A stretch of 64,000 nt of DNA from Syntrophus buswellii (GTDB lineage Bacteria > Desulfobacterota > Syntrophia > Syntrophales > Syntrophaceae), in the NCBI RefSeq assembly GCF_046097065.1, contig NZ_CP175563.1:434001-498000 (forward strand), read 5' to 3'. The translations under genes were made by a program, and so were the position numbers. The stretch's first letter is position 1, and every line of letters starts with the position of its first letter. Under the pieces are notes generated by a model. That model was not told the DNA's origin. It worked only from the letters and a program-made list of their open reading frames with translations, and made no database searches. This document shows positions 9,608 through 21,837 of the stretch, one piece after another.

Positions 9608-10174
9608 TTACTTTTTCATCCGTCGACCGACTCCGATAAGCCCCAGCAGGCCGCTGCCCAGGAGCCACACCGCAGCGGGAATGGGAACAGGCGTACCGTA
9701 CAGGGTGACATGGGAGAAACTTCCCTGGTCCGGCCATAGTCCGGTAATGGTGATCTCTTCCGTGCCGGTCCACCCCAGATTCGTCAGATTATAGAGGTAC
9801 CAGGCATGGGTATCCGGGTTTGTGTCGGGCACAGCGCCGTCCTTGGCAAGGAGATAAGCCACCGGACCGATGATGGTGCCCCCCGTGTAGCTTATGACCG
9901 CATTCTCGGGTTCCGGCATATACGTGTAAGTGGTTTCGTAGGACCCGGCCAGCATCCCCATTTCAACACCGATCTCATCCCTGTATAACTCAACCGCCGG
10001 AGCGATCAGGGGAAGGATGATCATGTCAATTTCAGCTTGAGATGTCTCTTCCCCGGATGCAACGGTTGCCGTGGACAGATCGATATACACCGGTCCCGCA
10101 CCTGCGCCTGGCACCATTGCCGCCATGATGAAAGCCGCAAGCAATGCCATGACTAAAATTTTTGCCTTGTTCAT
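9608..10174 (-). CDS. VPLPA-CTERM-like (PEP-CTERM family) secreted protein
   Basis: A 188-residue protein with a signal peptide (residues 1-26, ending GAGAG). Its sorting tail TPVPIPAAVWLLGSGLLGL ends in GRRMKK. The motif is VPIPA rather than VPLPA. Together with the two neighbours it forms a cluster of three in the same orientation, with terminators clearly visible after the first and third. That argues for separate expression rather than one operon. The mature domain (about 27-160) matches nothing I know. Confidence 0.83.
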   Translation of the reverse strand: MNKAKILVMALLAAFIMAAMVPGAGAGPVYIDLSTATVASGEETSQAEIDMIILPLIAPAVELYRDEIGVEMGMLAGSYETTYTYMPEPENAVISYTGGTIIGPVAYLLAKDGAVPDTNPDTHAWYLYNLTNLGWTGTEEITITGLWPDQGSFSHVTLYGTPVPIPAAVWLLGSGLLGLIGVGRRMKK

Positions 10175-10596
10175 GTTTCCCTCCCTGTGGCGAAACCTTA
10201 CCGCCTGGCTGATCTATTGAATGACATGGTTAACCTTCTGACACGATGGCGTCTTTTCGCCAACTAAATCCTCTTTCCGGTGATGCTTCCTTCACACCTC
10301 CTTTTCCTGTTTCTTTCTCAAAGAGGAAGATGAAATCCATCCGATGGATATACTTTACACGATCATAGTAGTTATTCAATCCGGTAAAATCTTGATTTTT
10401 ATCTAAGGTAATGGAGTAAAGCATGGGCTGTTTTGCCTTAGGATGGCATGAAAAGCAGAAAGCGATGTCATACGGAATCCTGCCCGCCTACCCTCCGGGA
10501 TAACGCAGGGGGGCGAGGAAGGAACGATAGAGATGGAACAAGGATTCCCATCGAAAAAAAGAGCTTCCGGGGGGAGGAAGGCTGGGCGGACGATGC
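10175..10596. other. Intergenic region with an operator-like inverted repeat
   Basis: It holds the inverted repeat TGGCG-N6-CGCCA at 10247-10262, about 75 bp upstream of the 9608-10174 gene start and a possible regulator site. The terminator of the two-component operon is at 10551-10582. No gene was seen. Confidence 0.4.
10551..10582 (-). terminator. Terminator after the response-regulator gene
   Basis: A short GC hairpin (CTTCC at 10564-10568 paired with GGAAG at 10576-10580 on the plus strand) is followed on the minus strand by CTCTTTTTTTCG. The stem is only 5 bp, but the U-run is long. Confidence 0.5.
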
Positions 10597-11247
10597 CTAG
10601 GGGGCGTTCTGCACCCACTGAATGGCACATTTGAGAAGATCCGTGCCGTCTGCCAGCTTCAGCTTTTCCTTGATGTGGGCGCGGTAGGATTCGATGGTCT
10701 TGACGCTCAAGTGCAGCTTTTCCGCGATCTGGCTGGTTTTGTAACCCTGTCCGATCATCCGGAAAACGGTCAGTTCCCGGTTGCTCAGCAGATCAATGGG
10801 AGAACGGATCGCTTTGTCTTCGCTGGCAACCAGCTTTTCGAGCATGGAGGTGGCGATTTTTTCGCTCACGAAGATTTCCCCGGCCAGGACCCGGCGGATG
10901 GCCACGAGCACCTTTTCCAGGGCCTCCTGCTTCATGATGTAGCCCCTTGCCCCCGCACGGAGCGCCCGTTCGGCGAACAGGGACTCATCATGCATGGAAA
11001 CCACGAGAGCGGGCAGGTTTCGATGGGTCAGCCTGACCGTTTTGATGAGTTCGATGCCGTCGATTCCCGGGAGGGAAATGTCGACGATGAGCAGGTCGGG
11101 TTTGTCCTCTTCGATTTTTTCCAGGGCCAGCTGGGCGTTATCGGCTTCGGCAACGACCCTCAGGTCAGGCTCCGAATTGATCAGAAGGGAAAGCCCCTTG
11201 CGGAGGATCGGATGATCATCAACAACGAGTACCCGTTTTTTTTTCAT
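10597..11247 (-). CDS. NarL/LuxR-family response regulator
   Basis: This 216-residue DNA-binding response regulator has a receiver domain (about 4-120) with acidic residues D10/D11 and the phosphoacceptor aspartate near 56 (LLIVDISLPG). Its C-terminal LuxR-type helix-turn-helix (about 148-205) includes LSNRELTVFRMIGQG and the recognition helix SVKTIESYRAHIKEKL. It starts 7 bp after the histidine kinase gene, so the two form a partner pair. The target is unknown. Candidates by proximity are carB upstream or the VPLPA-CTERM genes downstream. Confidence 0.9.
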   Translation of the reverse strand: MKKKRVLVVDDHPILRKGLSLLINSEPDLRVVAEADNAQLALEKIEEDKPDLLIVDISLPGIDGIELIKTVRLTHRNLPALVVSMHDESLFAERALRAGARGYIMKQEALEKVLVAIRRVLAGEIFVSEKIATSMLEKLVASEDKAIRSPIDLLSNRELTVFRMIGQGYKTSQIAEKLHLSVKTIESYRAHIKEKLKLADGTDLLKCAIQWVQNAP

Positions 11248-11254
11248 GTCGAAA

Positions 11255-12845
11255 TCAATCTCCTCGACGGTTCGGAAAGGAGCAGGTCACCCTCGTTCCC
11301 CCCGTTTCGCCATCGGCGATTTCCAGGGAGGCCCCGATCATGGAGGCGCGATACTCCATGATATTCAGCCCCATGCCTTTTCCCTGATGAACCGCGTTCC
11401 GGATGCCGCAGCCGTTGTCGGAAACGGTCAGGACGACGGTGTCCTCCCGCCTGCGGAGGGCGATGGTCACCGTATCCGCCTTGCCGTGCTTGATGGCGTT
11501 GTTCAAGGCCTCCTGCACAATGCGGTAGAGATGCGTGGCCGCCTCAGGGTCGGGGATTTGTATCTCTTCCTCGTAAATGACGGGACAGGAAATGCCGAAG
11601 AGCTTTTCCACATTGGCGGCCAGTGAAGAAAGGGCCATTCGAAGACCCTCCGCCTCAAGCCTGACGGGGTTCAGGCCACGGGCAAACCCCCGCGTCATTG
11701 TGATGGCCTGATCGATCAGTCCCACCATTTCCGAAACGTCGGCAGGCTTCAGGTCCCGGTGTCCGGCGATGTTCTTCTCGAGGACCTTTCCCATGAATCC
11801 GATCCCTGCCAGATGCTGACACAGGCTGTCATGGAGGTCCTGGCCGATCCGCCTCTGCTCCCTGCCGCTGATTTCCAGGATCTCCCGTTCCAGGCGCTTT
11901 CTCCGGGTGATGTCCCGGACAATGGCCAGGACATTGTCCGGAGGATATCGGACCATGCGGATTTCAAAGTCCCTGCGCTCTCCGGAAAGGGGGATGTTCT
12001 GCTCAAAAAGCTGAACCCCTCCCGTTGCCAAGGTATGGCGCACATAGGCCATGATCTGATCCACGAGCCGTCGGGGCAGAACCGGTTTCAGCTCTTCGAT
12101 GTCGTACAGGTTCCGGCCCAGGATGTCGGGCGTGATGAACCGGGCGAGATCAAACTGTCCCCGGTGAAAACCGAGGAGCACGCCCTCCCCATTGACCTGA
12201 AACATCAAATCGGGAATGGCGTCGAGAAGCGCCCGGTTCTGGGACTGGCTTTCCTGGAGGGCTTCCTCGGCCCGTTTCCGGACGACCATTTCTCCGATCC
12301 GCTCCGCGATGACCTCGATCAGGCTCCGCTCTTCCTTCAGAAAGGGCCCTTCATCCCGTAGAGGCCTTTCCTCTCTGTAAAAAACATCCAGGCAACCCGC
12401 CTGTCTGCCCTGGAGCAGGATCCGCTGCGACTGTCTCCAGACTGTTTCGGAAAAAGGGGTGCTTTGAAACTCCAAATCGTTGAGGATAATCCGGCTGCAG
12501 GCAATTTCCGGATACGTCCATGCTCCGGGGATGACATCCACGGTCCGTTTCAGGGCCTCTTCCAGGGTCAGGCCCTGCTTCCCCATGATGCCGGAAATCT
12601 CATAGAGGCAGTTCAACTCCTTGACGCGCTCGGTGAGCTGTCCCGCCAGTTCGACAAGGGTTCGTCGGGATTTTTTTAGGTTCCGCTCGGATTCCCGGAA
12701 CCGCTCAATCTGCTGTTCCGCCTGCTTCAAGGCGGCGGAGAGACCCGGGGCCGCCCCTTCGGCACATGCTTTCACGGTCCCGGCGGGGTTGCCCTTCCCG
12801 CCTCGTTCCTCCCTTCGGCTTCCCCTGGAGGGGGAGCACCGGGAA

Positions 12846-12859
<14 letters not shown>
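11255..12859 (-). CDS. NarX-like sensor histidine kinase (GAF-PAS-HisKA_3)
   Basis: About 534 residues, cytosolic by appearance. In order there is a short coiled coil, a GAF-like region (about 90-200, with CLYEISGIM), a PAS domain (about 215-330, ending LAIVRDITRRKRLE), a HisKA_3 dimerisation domain and a C-terminal HATPase. The HisKA_3 phosphohistidine lies in EQRRIGQDLHDSLCQHL. The HATPase has N-box EALNNAIKHG and G-boxes DNGCGI and GKGMGLNIM. The frame is open well into carB. I chose the ATG at 12859, which overlaps the carB end by 14 bp; its ribosome site is weak, so a later GTG near 12775 is also possible. No membrane segment is seen, so the signal is probably intracellular. Confidence 0.82.
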
Positions 12860-16046
<3,187 letters not shown>

Positions 16047-16151
16047 GGTGGAGCATCCTCCTGAAAAAGATTTCGCGGGGCAGTTTGAAGAAAAATGCGT
16101 TGCATATTGAAAACCGGGGGAAAAGATCTAACGTGTGCCCAGCACGGGCGG

Positions 16152-16180
16152 ACTATAGGTAAGTACCTCTTTCTTGTCAA
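16152..16180 (-). promoter_or_regulatory. Consensus sigma-70 promoter of carB
   Basis: The minus strand reads TTGACA (16180-16175), a 17-nt spacer, and TATAGT (16157-16152). It lies about 105 bp before the carB start. It is one of the best -35/-10 pairs in the window. Confidence 0.8.
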
Positions 16181-16194
16181 GCGATATAAAATGT

Positions 16195-17439
16195 TTAAAT
16201 ATCGACGGTATTCATCCATCTCTGACCCCCGAGCATCCGTGCGACCATCATGCTGCACACGTTGTCTCCGGCGGAATTGACCAGGGTGGCGGGGGGGTCG
16301 ACGAGGACGCCGATCATGGAGATGATGGGGAAGGCCTCCAGGGGGAAGCCGTAGAGTGAGATGATCAGCAGTTCGCCAATAAAACCGCCGCCGGGGATTC
16401 CACTCATCACGGTTCCGCTCAGAAGGGCGATGCCCAGCGCCGTCAGAAGCGTCCCCGTTCCGGAGAAATCCAGGTTGAAGATGCCGAAGAGAAAGGCGAT
16501 TTTCAGGACGGCCGCCAGGCAGGAACCGTCCATGTGAATGGTGGCGCCGATGGGGATGACGAGTTCGGATATGTCCTTCGGGACGCCGCTTCGGTTGGCG
16601 GCCTCCAGGTTGGAGGGGATGGCGGCGACGCTGCTGCCCGTTGCCAGGGCGGTCAGGGCCGGGGGAACAATGTTTCTCCAGAAGGTCCGCACCCCCGGGC
16701 CTTTCCCGGCGAGATAGGCGTATATCGAAAAGCCGGCAAAGAAGTAGAAAAACGTTATGGGATAATAGAGCGTCATGGCCCGGAAATAAGAACCCAGGAG
16801 CTTCGGTCCGAAAACACCCGTGAGATAGGCGAAATAGGCGCACAGGCCCACGGGGGCGTAATACATGATCAGATCGATGGCCTTGATCATCACGTCACTG
16901 GCCGAAGTCAGAAAATCGGCAAAGGCCCGCCCCCTCTCCTTCAGGCAGGAGGTCGCAAGCCCGATCAGGATGGCGAACAGGATCAGGGCCGACATGTTCT
17001 TCTTGGACAGGACATCGGGAAAATCGGGCGTGGTGAAGGCCCTGACGATCTGGTCCGCCGTGTCCAGCGACTGGAGCTCTCCCGCGGATTGAAGTGTGAT
17101 GGAAACGCCAGCGGCCGGCGGATACAAGGAAACACCGATCATCATGAATACGGAAGCCACTGCGCCCGTCAGGACAAAGACCCCCAGCATGGAGAAGAGG
17201 ATCCTGCCCAGCCGCCGACCGTTGGTCATCCCCGCCACGGCCGAGGAGATGGAAAAGAACACGAGGGGCACCAGGGCGGTGAAGAGGAGATTGAGGAAAA
17301 TATCGCCCAGCGGCTTGAGGAGGGCCGCATCCTCTTTAAGGAGAAGCCCGAGCCCGGAGCCGATTCCAATGGAGAAGAGCAGCAGCAGTGAGAAGCCGTA
17401 GGATCGAAGAAAGGGAGAGGAAAAGGGCTTTGTCTTCAT
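16195..17439 (-). CDS. DAACS-family Na+/amino- or carboxylate symporter
   Basis: This 414-residue transporter has 8-9 hydrophobic segments. It carries the hallmark reentrant-loop motifs of the glutamate/dicarboxylate symporter family: the serine-rich ATGSSVAAIP (about 283-292), MDGSC (about 319) and the late motif DPPATLVNSAGD (381-392). The last aligns with DMGRTMVNVTGD of GltPh. The arginine that binds the side-chain carboxylate of acidic substrates is alanine here (residue 384), while the Asp, Thr, Asn and Asp positions are kept. The fold and Na+ coupling are therefore likely, but the substrate is probably neutral or otherwise different. It is flanked by carB and tonB without an obvious operon. 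Confidence 0.85.
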   Translation of the reverse strand: MKTKPFSSPFLRSYGFSLLLLFSIGIGSGLGLLLKEDAALLKPLGDIFLNLLFTALVPLVFFSISSAVAGMTNGRRLGRILFSMLGVFVLTGAVASVFMMIGVSLYPPAAGVSITLQSAGELQSLDTADQIVRAFTTPDFPDVLSKKNMSALILFAILIGLATSCLKERGRAFADFLTSASDVMIKAIDLIMYYAPVGLCAYFAYLTGVFGPKLLGSYFRAMTLYYPITFFYFFAGFSIYAYLAGKGPGVRTFWRNIVPPALTALATGSSVAAIPSNLEAANRSGVPKDISELVIPIGATIHMDGSCLAAVLKIAFLFGIFNLDFSGTGTLLTALGIALLSGTVMSGIPGGGFIGELLIISLYGFPLEAFPIISMIGVLVDPPATLVNSAGDNVCSMMVARMLGGQRWMNTVDI

Positions 17440-17668
17440 GGCTGTCCTGAATCGCCGCCAGGCTCTGCCTGCATGCCCCGGTCGTCGACGATGGAATTCC
17501 TTTCGTTGTGCCGCTGCGTTCCTCCCGGACCGGAAGATGCGACACGTCCGGGTAGGGGCGGCCCTGCACCGGGCTTAATAACGGCAACGGAACCGAAAAG
17601 TCAAGCAGGTTGACGGATTTCCCCCGGACGTGTCGCCGGGGGGTCCTGAAAGGCGCCCACGGCGATCC

Positions 17669-18547
17669 TCAGCGGGCATCCCGGAGAACGAACCGGATGG
17701 GCACATCCCCCCGGGAGCGGACGGGAAGGCCGTTTTTCTCCGCCGGGACGAATTTCCATTTCCGGATCGCTTCAAGAGCCGCTTGATCCAGGATGACATG
17801 TCCCGAGGACTTTTTCACCAGCAGCTGCCCGGGCGCCCCGTTTTCCAGGATCTCCACGGAGATAAGAACGAGTCCCTCATACCCCTTCCGCCGTGCTGAG
17901 GCCGGATAGATGGGGGGAGGGGTTTGCCGGTAACGGGAAAGGGTGGAGCCTGAAATTGCGTGGAATCGGCCGGACGGCTCGAGGTTCCGCTCCATGCCGG
18001 AACCGGAAGACATCGACGCGACGTCCCGTCCGCCTTCCGCTGCCGGAAACGACACGGACAGGGCCGTCCCGGCAGGCCGGGTCCGCAGGTCAGGGCCTGC
18101 CGGGATTGAAATTGTTTTCTCTGCGCCCGAGTCTTGCGCCTTTCCCGGCAGCGAGGCGGGGCGGGGAAGCCTTTTTGCCGGTTTTTCCGGCGGCGGGGCG
18201 TTGAGAGGCCGGCCATCATCGCTGTGATCTTCCGAAACGGCCGTGACGGAGGGGATCCCTTTCCCGGCAGCCTCAGCAGCGGCCCCGGCGGACTCTTCCT
18301 GACCCGGGTGTGCCGAAGAGCTGGAAGGGGCGTTCGCCCAGGAGACCAGGGTAATGTTAAGCCTGTTCAATGATCCGGTGTCTGCCGGAACGGAAAAAAG
18401 ACCGCCCGCCGCAGCGATCAGGAGGATCACCAGGCCGTGAGCGACAAAGGACGCCATCAGGGCGCAGAGGAGGTTTCCCCCGGGGGGGGCCGGCCGGGGG
18501 GATTTCCCGAAGGCCGTTCTGGCGGTTATGTTCCGTTCCTGCTTCAT
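17669..18547 (-). CDS. TonB-like energy transducer
   Basis: A 292-residue protein with one N-terminal membrane anchor (about 27-50), a long Pro/Ser/Gly-rich linker and a C-terminal TonB domain (about 205-292). The C-terminal domain includes PPPIYPASARRKGYEGLV, VEILENG and ALEAIRKWKFVPA. TonB couples the inner-membrane proton-motive force from ExbB/ExbD to outer-membrane receptors. It starts 10 bp after the cobalamin-binding protein gene and is the last gene of the uptake locus, so it is probably dedicated to the receptor at 19544. ExbB and ExbD are not in the window. Confidence 0.85.
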   Translation of the reverse strand: MKQERNITARTAFGKSPRPAPPGGNLLCALMASFVAHGLVILLIAAAGGLFSVPADTGSLNRLNITLVSWANAPSSSSAHPGQEESAGAAAEAAGKGIPSVTAVSEDHSDDGRPLNAPPPEKPAKRLPRPASLPGKAQDSGAEKTISIPAGPDLRTRPAGTALSVSFPAAEGGRDVASMSSGSGMERNLEPSGRFHAISGSTLSRYRQTPPPIYPASARRKGYEGLVLISVEILENGAPGQLLVKKSSGHVILDQAALEAIRKWKFVPAEKNGLPVRSRGDVPIRFVLRDAR

Positions 18548-18557
18548 CGCCGTCTGC

Positions 18558-19496
18558 TCATCTCCTCCGGCCGGAACATTCCCGCGGCCGTTGCCTGCCC
18601 GTTCGCTCCGGATGGAGAATTCCCGCGATTTCTTCCAGCCCCTGGACGATTCTCGGGGAAAACCGGTCGGTCAGGTCCGCGTTCACCAGGTGTATCCGGG
18701 AATTCCGCACGGCGGGGATGCTCTGCCAGCGGCTCCAGAAATCCAGATCCCCGTTCCGGGACGCCCTTTGAACCATGGGAGATAGCAGGATAACGTCCGG
18801 CTGTTGCGAAATCAGGGCTTCCAGGTTGTAGCGGGGATATTTCCCCGGTGCGCGGGCTGCGATGTTGTACCCTCCGGCCATGGCGATCAACTCCGAATAA
18901 ATGGTGCTCCCGCCCACGGTAACCAGGGGATGGGAATCAATCTGGACAAAGACTTTCGGCCGCGGGCAGGAAGCCGTTCGGGATACGATGCGCTCCGCCC
19001 TTTTTCTCATCGAATCGGCCAGCTGCCTGGCGGCTGTCTCCCGCCCGGTGATCCTCCCGAGATTGAGGATGGTGCGATAGATGTCGGAAAACCTTTCCGG
19101 ATTAACGACGTAGACGTTCAGCCCGGCCTGCTCCAGCCGATTGACGGCTTCCCTGCGGTTCCCGTTGGTAGTGCCGATCACCAGGTCCGGCGACAGGGAG
19201 AGGATGCGTTCCAGGGAAAGGGACACATAGCTTCCCACCTTCGGTTTGCCCTTCGCCGCATCGGGATAGTCGCTGAACTGTGATACGCCCACGATTTCCT
19301 TCTCCAGACCCAGGGCAAAAAGGATTTCCGAGATGTCCGGCGCCAGGGAAACGATTCTCCGCGGAGCATCGGGAACGAAGACCCTCCTGCCTGTTTCGTC
19401 CATTACCGTGGCGGCATGGGCAAAGGGGCAGAGGGCCAGGGCGGCCACGATGGATGCGATGCGGAGCATTTTCATTGCTGCCCGGTGTCTCATCAT
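18558..19496 (-). CDS. Cobalamin ABC transporter substrate-binding protein (BtuF-like)
   Basis: About 312 residues with a signal peptide (cleaved near FAHAA) and the periplasmic-binding fold of the BtuF/FepB class. Its N-lobe opens with RRIVSLAPDISEILFALG; the family's SLLVIGT-like stretch appears as LSPDLVIGTTNG. An open frame extends upstream, but the ATG-ATG at 19496 has a good AAGGGGAG site, so I start there. Specificity for cobalamin is inferred from the riboswitches over the locus. The family also binds heme and siderophores. It is followed 10 bp later by tonB. Confidence 0.85.
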   Translation of the reverse strand: MMRHRAAMKMLRIASIVAALALCPFAHAATVMDETGRRVFVPDAPRRIVSLAPDISEILFALGLEKEIVGVSQFSDYPDAAKGKPKVGSYVSLSLERILSLSPDLVIGTTNGNRREAVNRLEQAGLNVYVVNPERFSDIYRTILNLGRITGRETAARQLADSMRKRAERIVSRTASCPRPKVFVQIDSHPLVTVGGSTIYSELIAMAGGYNIAARAPGKYPRYNLEALISQQPDVILLSPMVQRASRNGDLDFWSRWQSIPAVRNSRIHLVNADLTDRFSPRIVQGLEEIAGILHPERTGRQRPRECSGRRR

Positions 19497-19543
19497 AGCG
19501 CTCCCCTTTCTGACCTCCCTCTCCCAAATCCTGTTCAAACAGG

Positions 19544-21541
19544 CTAAAATTTAAAGGATATTCCACCCTTGACGGTTATGCCCGGCAGGGGGTAGTAGCC
19601 GTTGTAATAGATCAGCACCGGTTTCTCGTCGGTGAGATTTTCCACGCCGGCGAAGGCCGAGAACTTAAGCTTCTTCAGCGTCGGGCGGTAATAGAGGAAA
19701 AGATTGCACAGGGTGGTATCGTCGATCTTGTCCTCGCTGTTGCTGAGGTCTCCGCCCCGATAGGCCTCTCCGGCGTAGCGGATCTCCGGGTTCAGCTCAA
19801 AGCCGCCGGGGAGATAGAGGATCGCCCCGGCGGTTCCAAGGAGATTGGAAACCAGCGGTACGTCCTTGCCGGCATTCGGTCCGTTGCGGAATTCCGCACG
19901 GCGGTAAGACATCTGGGCGTAGACCCTGGCCGCCTTTTCCCAGAGATAGGAGGCGCCCAGTTCAATGCCTTCGTGGCGGGTTTTGTCAAGATTCTGATTG
20001 ACCCAGTTCTGGTCCGGGGAGATCTCGTCTTCCATGTCGATCCGGTAGAGCGTCAGATCCAGGGAAAGATTCAGGATTGGAACGAGGTTGACGCCCACCT
20101 CGTAAGACCTGCCCTTCTCCTGGTCGAGATCCGTATTGAAGGCGTCCCAGCCATACCCGTAATAGGAGGCCTGTTCATCAAGGTAGGGGTAACGGAACAC
20201 CGTGGCGTACTTGGCGAAGGCCTTCGATTTTTCTCCGATCATCCACGTCAGGGCCGATTCAAAGGCCTTGGCATCATGCGTCTTATCGTCATCGAAGACG
20301 AGCGTTCCGTCCGCCAGCCTTTCTTTTCCCTTGATTCTGGCCCTTTCCGTTCGATAGCCGAGGGCCAGTATCAGGTCTTCCCGGACATGGAACTCGTTGC
20401 GGACATAGACCCCCAGGCTCCTGCGGGACAGTTCGGCGGTATTGATCCTTTCATCCTGTCCCCGGTCCGCATAGCCGTCCTTGTCCAGCCCTTCGTCGTA
20501 ATAATCCAGTCCGACCAGGAGCTTGTTCCTGTGGTTGAACATGTTCCTGTCCAGGACATAGCGAGGCGTCATTCCGTAGGAGTCCAGGGTTACCCGGGAA
20601 TAGGAGGACATGGACCTGTAGCTGGAGATGATCTCCTTGGCGCCGTAGAGAAACTGGAGGGAGAAGCTCCCGGCATTGCCGAAAAGGGTTTCCAGGGTCA
20701 GGTTCGCATGGAAGTCCTGATTTTCCCCGTCGTCATCGGGATTGCCGGACTGCCTCCTGTCCTTTTTGTATTCGGCCCTGGTCAGGGATCCCGGAAGTTG
20801 AAAATCCGTACGGTTGTAGGACAAAGCCAGCGAGGCGTTCCATGCCTCGCTGCCGTCGTAGCCCAGTTGAAAGCCCGCCCCCCGCGAGGTGTACTTCGAC
20901 CGGTCCCGGTAACCCTGCATCCCCGAATTTTCGCCGTTGAGGGAGTAGGAAACCTTCCCTTCCGAGCCGCGGATTCCCGCCTGTCCGCTGTAGAGGCCGT
21001 AGCTGCCCGCGGTGAACGAAGCGGAGACTTCAGGCTTTCCTTCGCCCTTCTTCGTGAGTATGTTGATCACGCCGGCGATGGCGGAATCGCCGTAAAGGAC
21101 GCTGCCCGCGCCGCGGATGACTTCAATCCGTTCGATGTTGCTCAGAGAAATCTGAAGCCAGTTGATGGCGTTCATGTCCGGGTTGTTCAGCCTTTTACCG
21201 TCGAGCAGAACCAGGGTTTTACCCGAGGGGTTGTCCCCGCCGAAGCCCCGGAGGTCAATGGACGCCTGCGACGGGTTGCCGCTGTAGGTCCGGATCTGAA
21301 TGCTTTCCAGTTTCCTGAGAACCTCCACAAGGCTCGTCGCACCGGATTCCTCGATCTCCTTGGCCGTAAGAACGCTGACGTTGGCGGGAACCGAGCGGAC
21401 CTCCTCCGCGTCCCTTGTCGCCGTGACGACGATCTCTTCCATGGGTTCGGCGTCAGCGGTTCCCTGACTGAAAACCTGCGGACAGAAACACCAGAGTCCG
21501 CTCAAGACAAACAACAAAATAGCCGTAATCCTTTGATTCAT
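19544..21541 (-). CDS. TonB-dependent outer-membrane receptor (BtuB-like)
   Basis: This 665-residue outer-membrane receptor has a signal peptide and a TonB box region (EEIVVTATRD, about 35-44). A plug domain follows (about 50-160, with VIRGAGSVLYGDSAIAGVIN), then a 22-strand beta-barrel ending in GGISFKF with a terminal phenylalanine. The gene sits directly behind a cobalamin riboswitch and before btuF-like and tonB genes. That makes vitamin B12 or another corrinoid the best substrate guess. Confidence 0.9.
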   Translation of the reverse strand: MNQRITAILLFVLSGLWCFCPQVFSQGTADAEPMEEIVVTATRDAEEVRSVPANVSVLTAKEIEESGATSLVEVLRKLESIQIRTYSGNPSQASIDLRGFGGDNPSGKTLVLLDGKRLNNPDMNAINWLQISLSNIERIEVIRGAGSVLYGDSAIAGVINILTKKGEGKPEVSASFTAGSYGLYSGQAGIRGSEGKVSYSLNGENSGMQGYRDRSKYTSRGAGFQLGYDGSEAWNASLALSYNRTDFQLPGSLTRAEYKKDRRQSGNPDDDGENQDFHANLTLETLFGNAGSFSLQFLYGAKEIISSYRSMSSYSRVTLDSYGMTPRYVLDRNMFNHRNKLLVGLDYYDEGLDKDGYADRGQDERINTAELSRRSLGVYVRNEFHVREDLILALGYRTERARIKGKERLADGTLVFDDDKTHDAKAFESALTWMIGEKSKAFAKYATVFRYPYLDEQASYYGYGWDAFNTDLDQEKGRSYEVGVNLVPILNLSLDLTLYRIDMEDEISPDQNWVNQNLDKTRHEGIELGASYLWEKAARVYAQMSYRRAEFRNGPNAGKDVPLVSNLLGTAGAILYLPGGFELNPEIRYAGEAYRGGDLSNSEDKIDDTTLCNLFLYYRPTLKKLKFSAFAGVENLTDEKPVLIYYNGYYPLPGITVKGGISFKF

Positions 21542-21693
21542 TTCCCCTGCTCCTTTTGAATTTCAACGGTTGTTCACCAGATTCCACGGGTCGTTCCGAC
21601 GCTTCAAAAGGCGGCATTTCAGGGGGATATCGTGAATTGTGTGCGGATCATGCGAACCTCCTTTCCCCTCGGTCAGGCTGAATTGAGATTTCC

Positions 21694-21837
21694 GTCAGAT
21701 AAGTCTCCTGGCTTGCGGCTTGGCCTACCGTCCACGCCTTCCCGAATTTACGGTGAAATTCAGTGGCATTCCGTGGATTTCGTTCCGCTTACAGTTGCGG
21801 GGCAGCGCCGGCTTTGACCGGCTTCCTCTGATCTGAC
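21694..21837 (-). promoter_or_regulatory. Cobalamin riboswitch in front of the receptor gene
   Basis: On the minus strand the conserved blocks appear in order: CTGCCCCGCAACTGTAAGCGG, then GCCACTG, then the B12 box AGCCAGGAGACT. A closing P1 helix pairs GTCAGAT (21837-21831) with ATCTGAC (21700-21694). The 5' part lies across the last 49 bp of the upstream ATPase gene (stop at 21789). It should repress the receptor, binding protein and TonB genes when cobalamin is plentiful. Confidence 0.92.
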
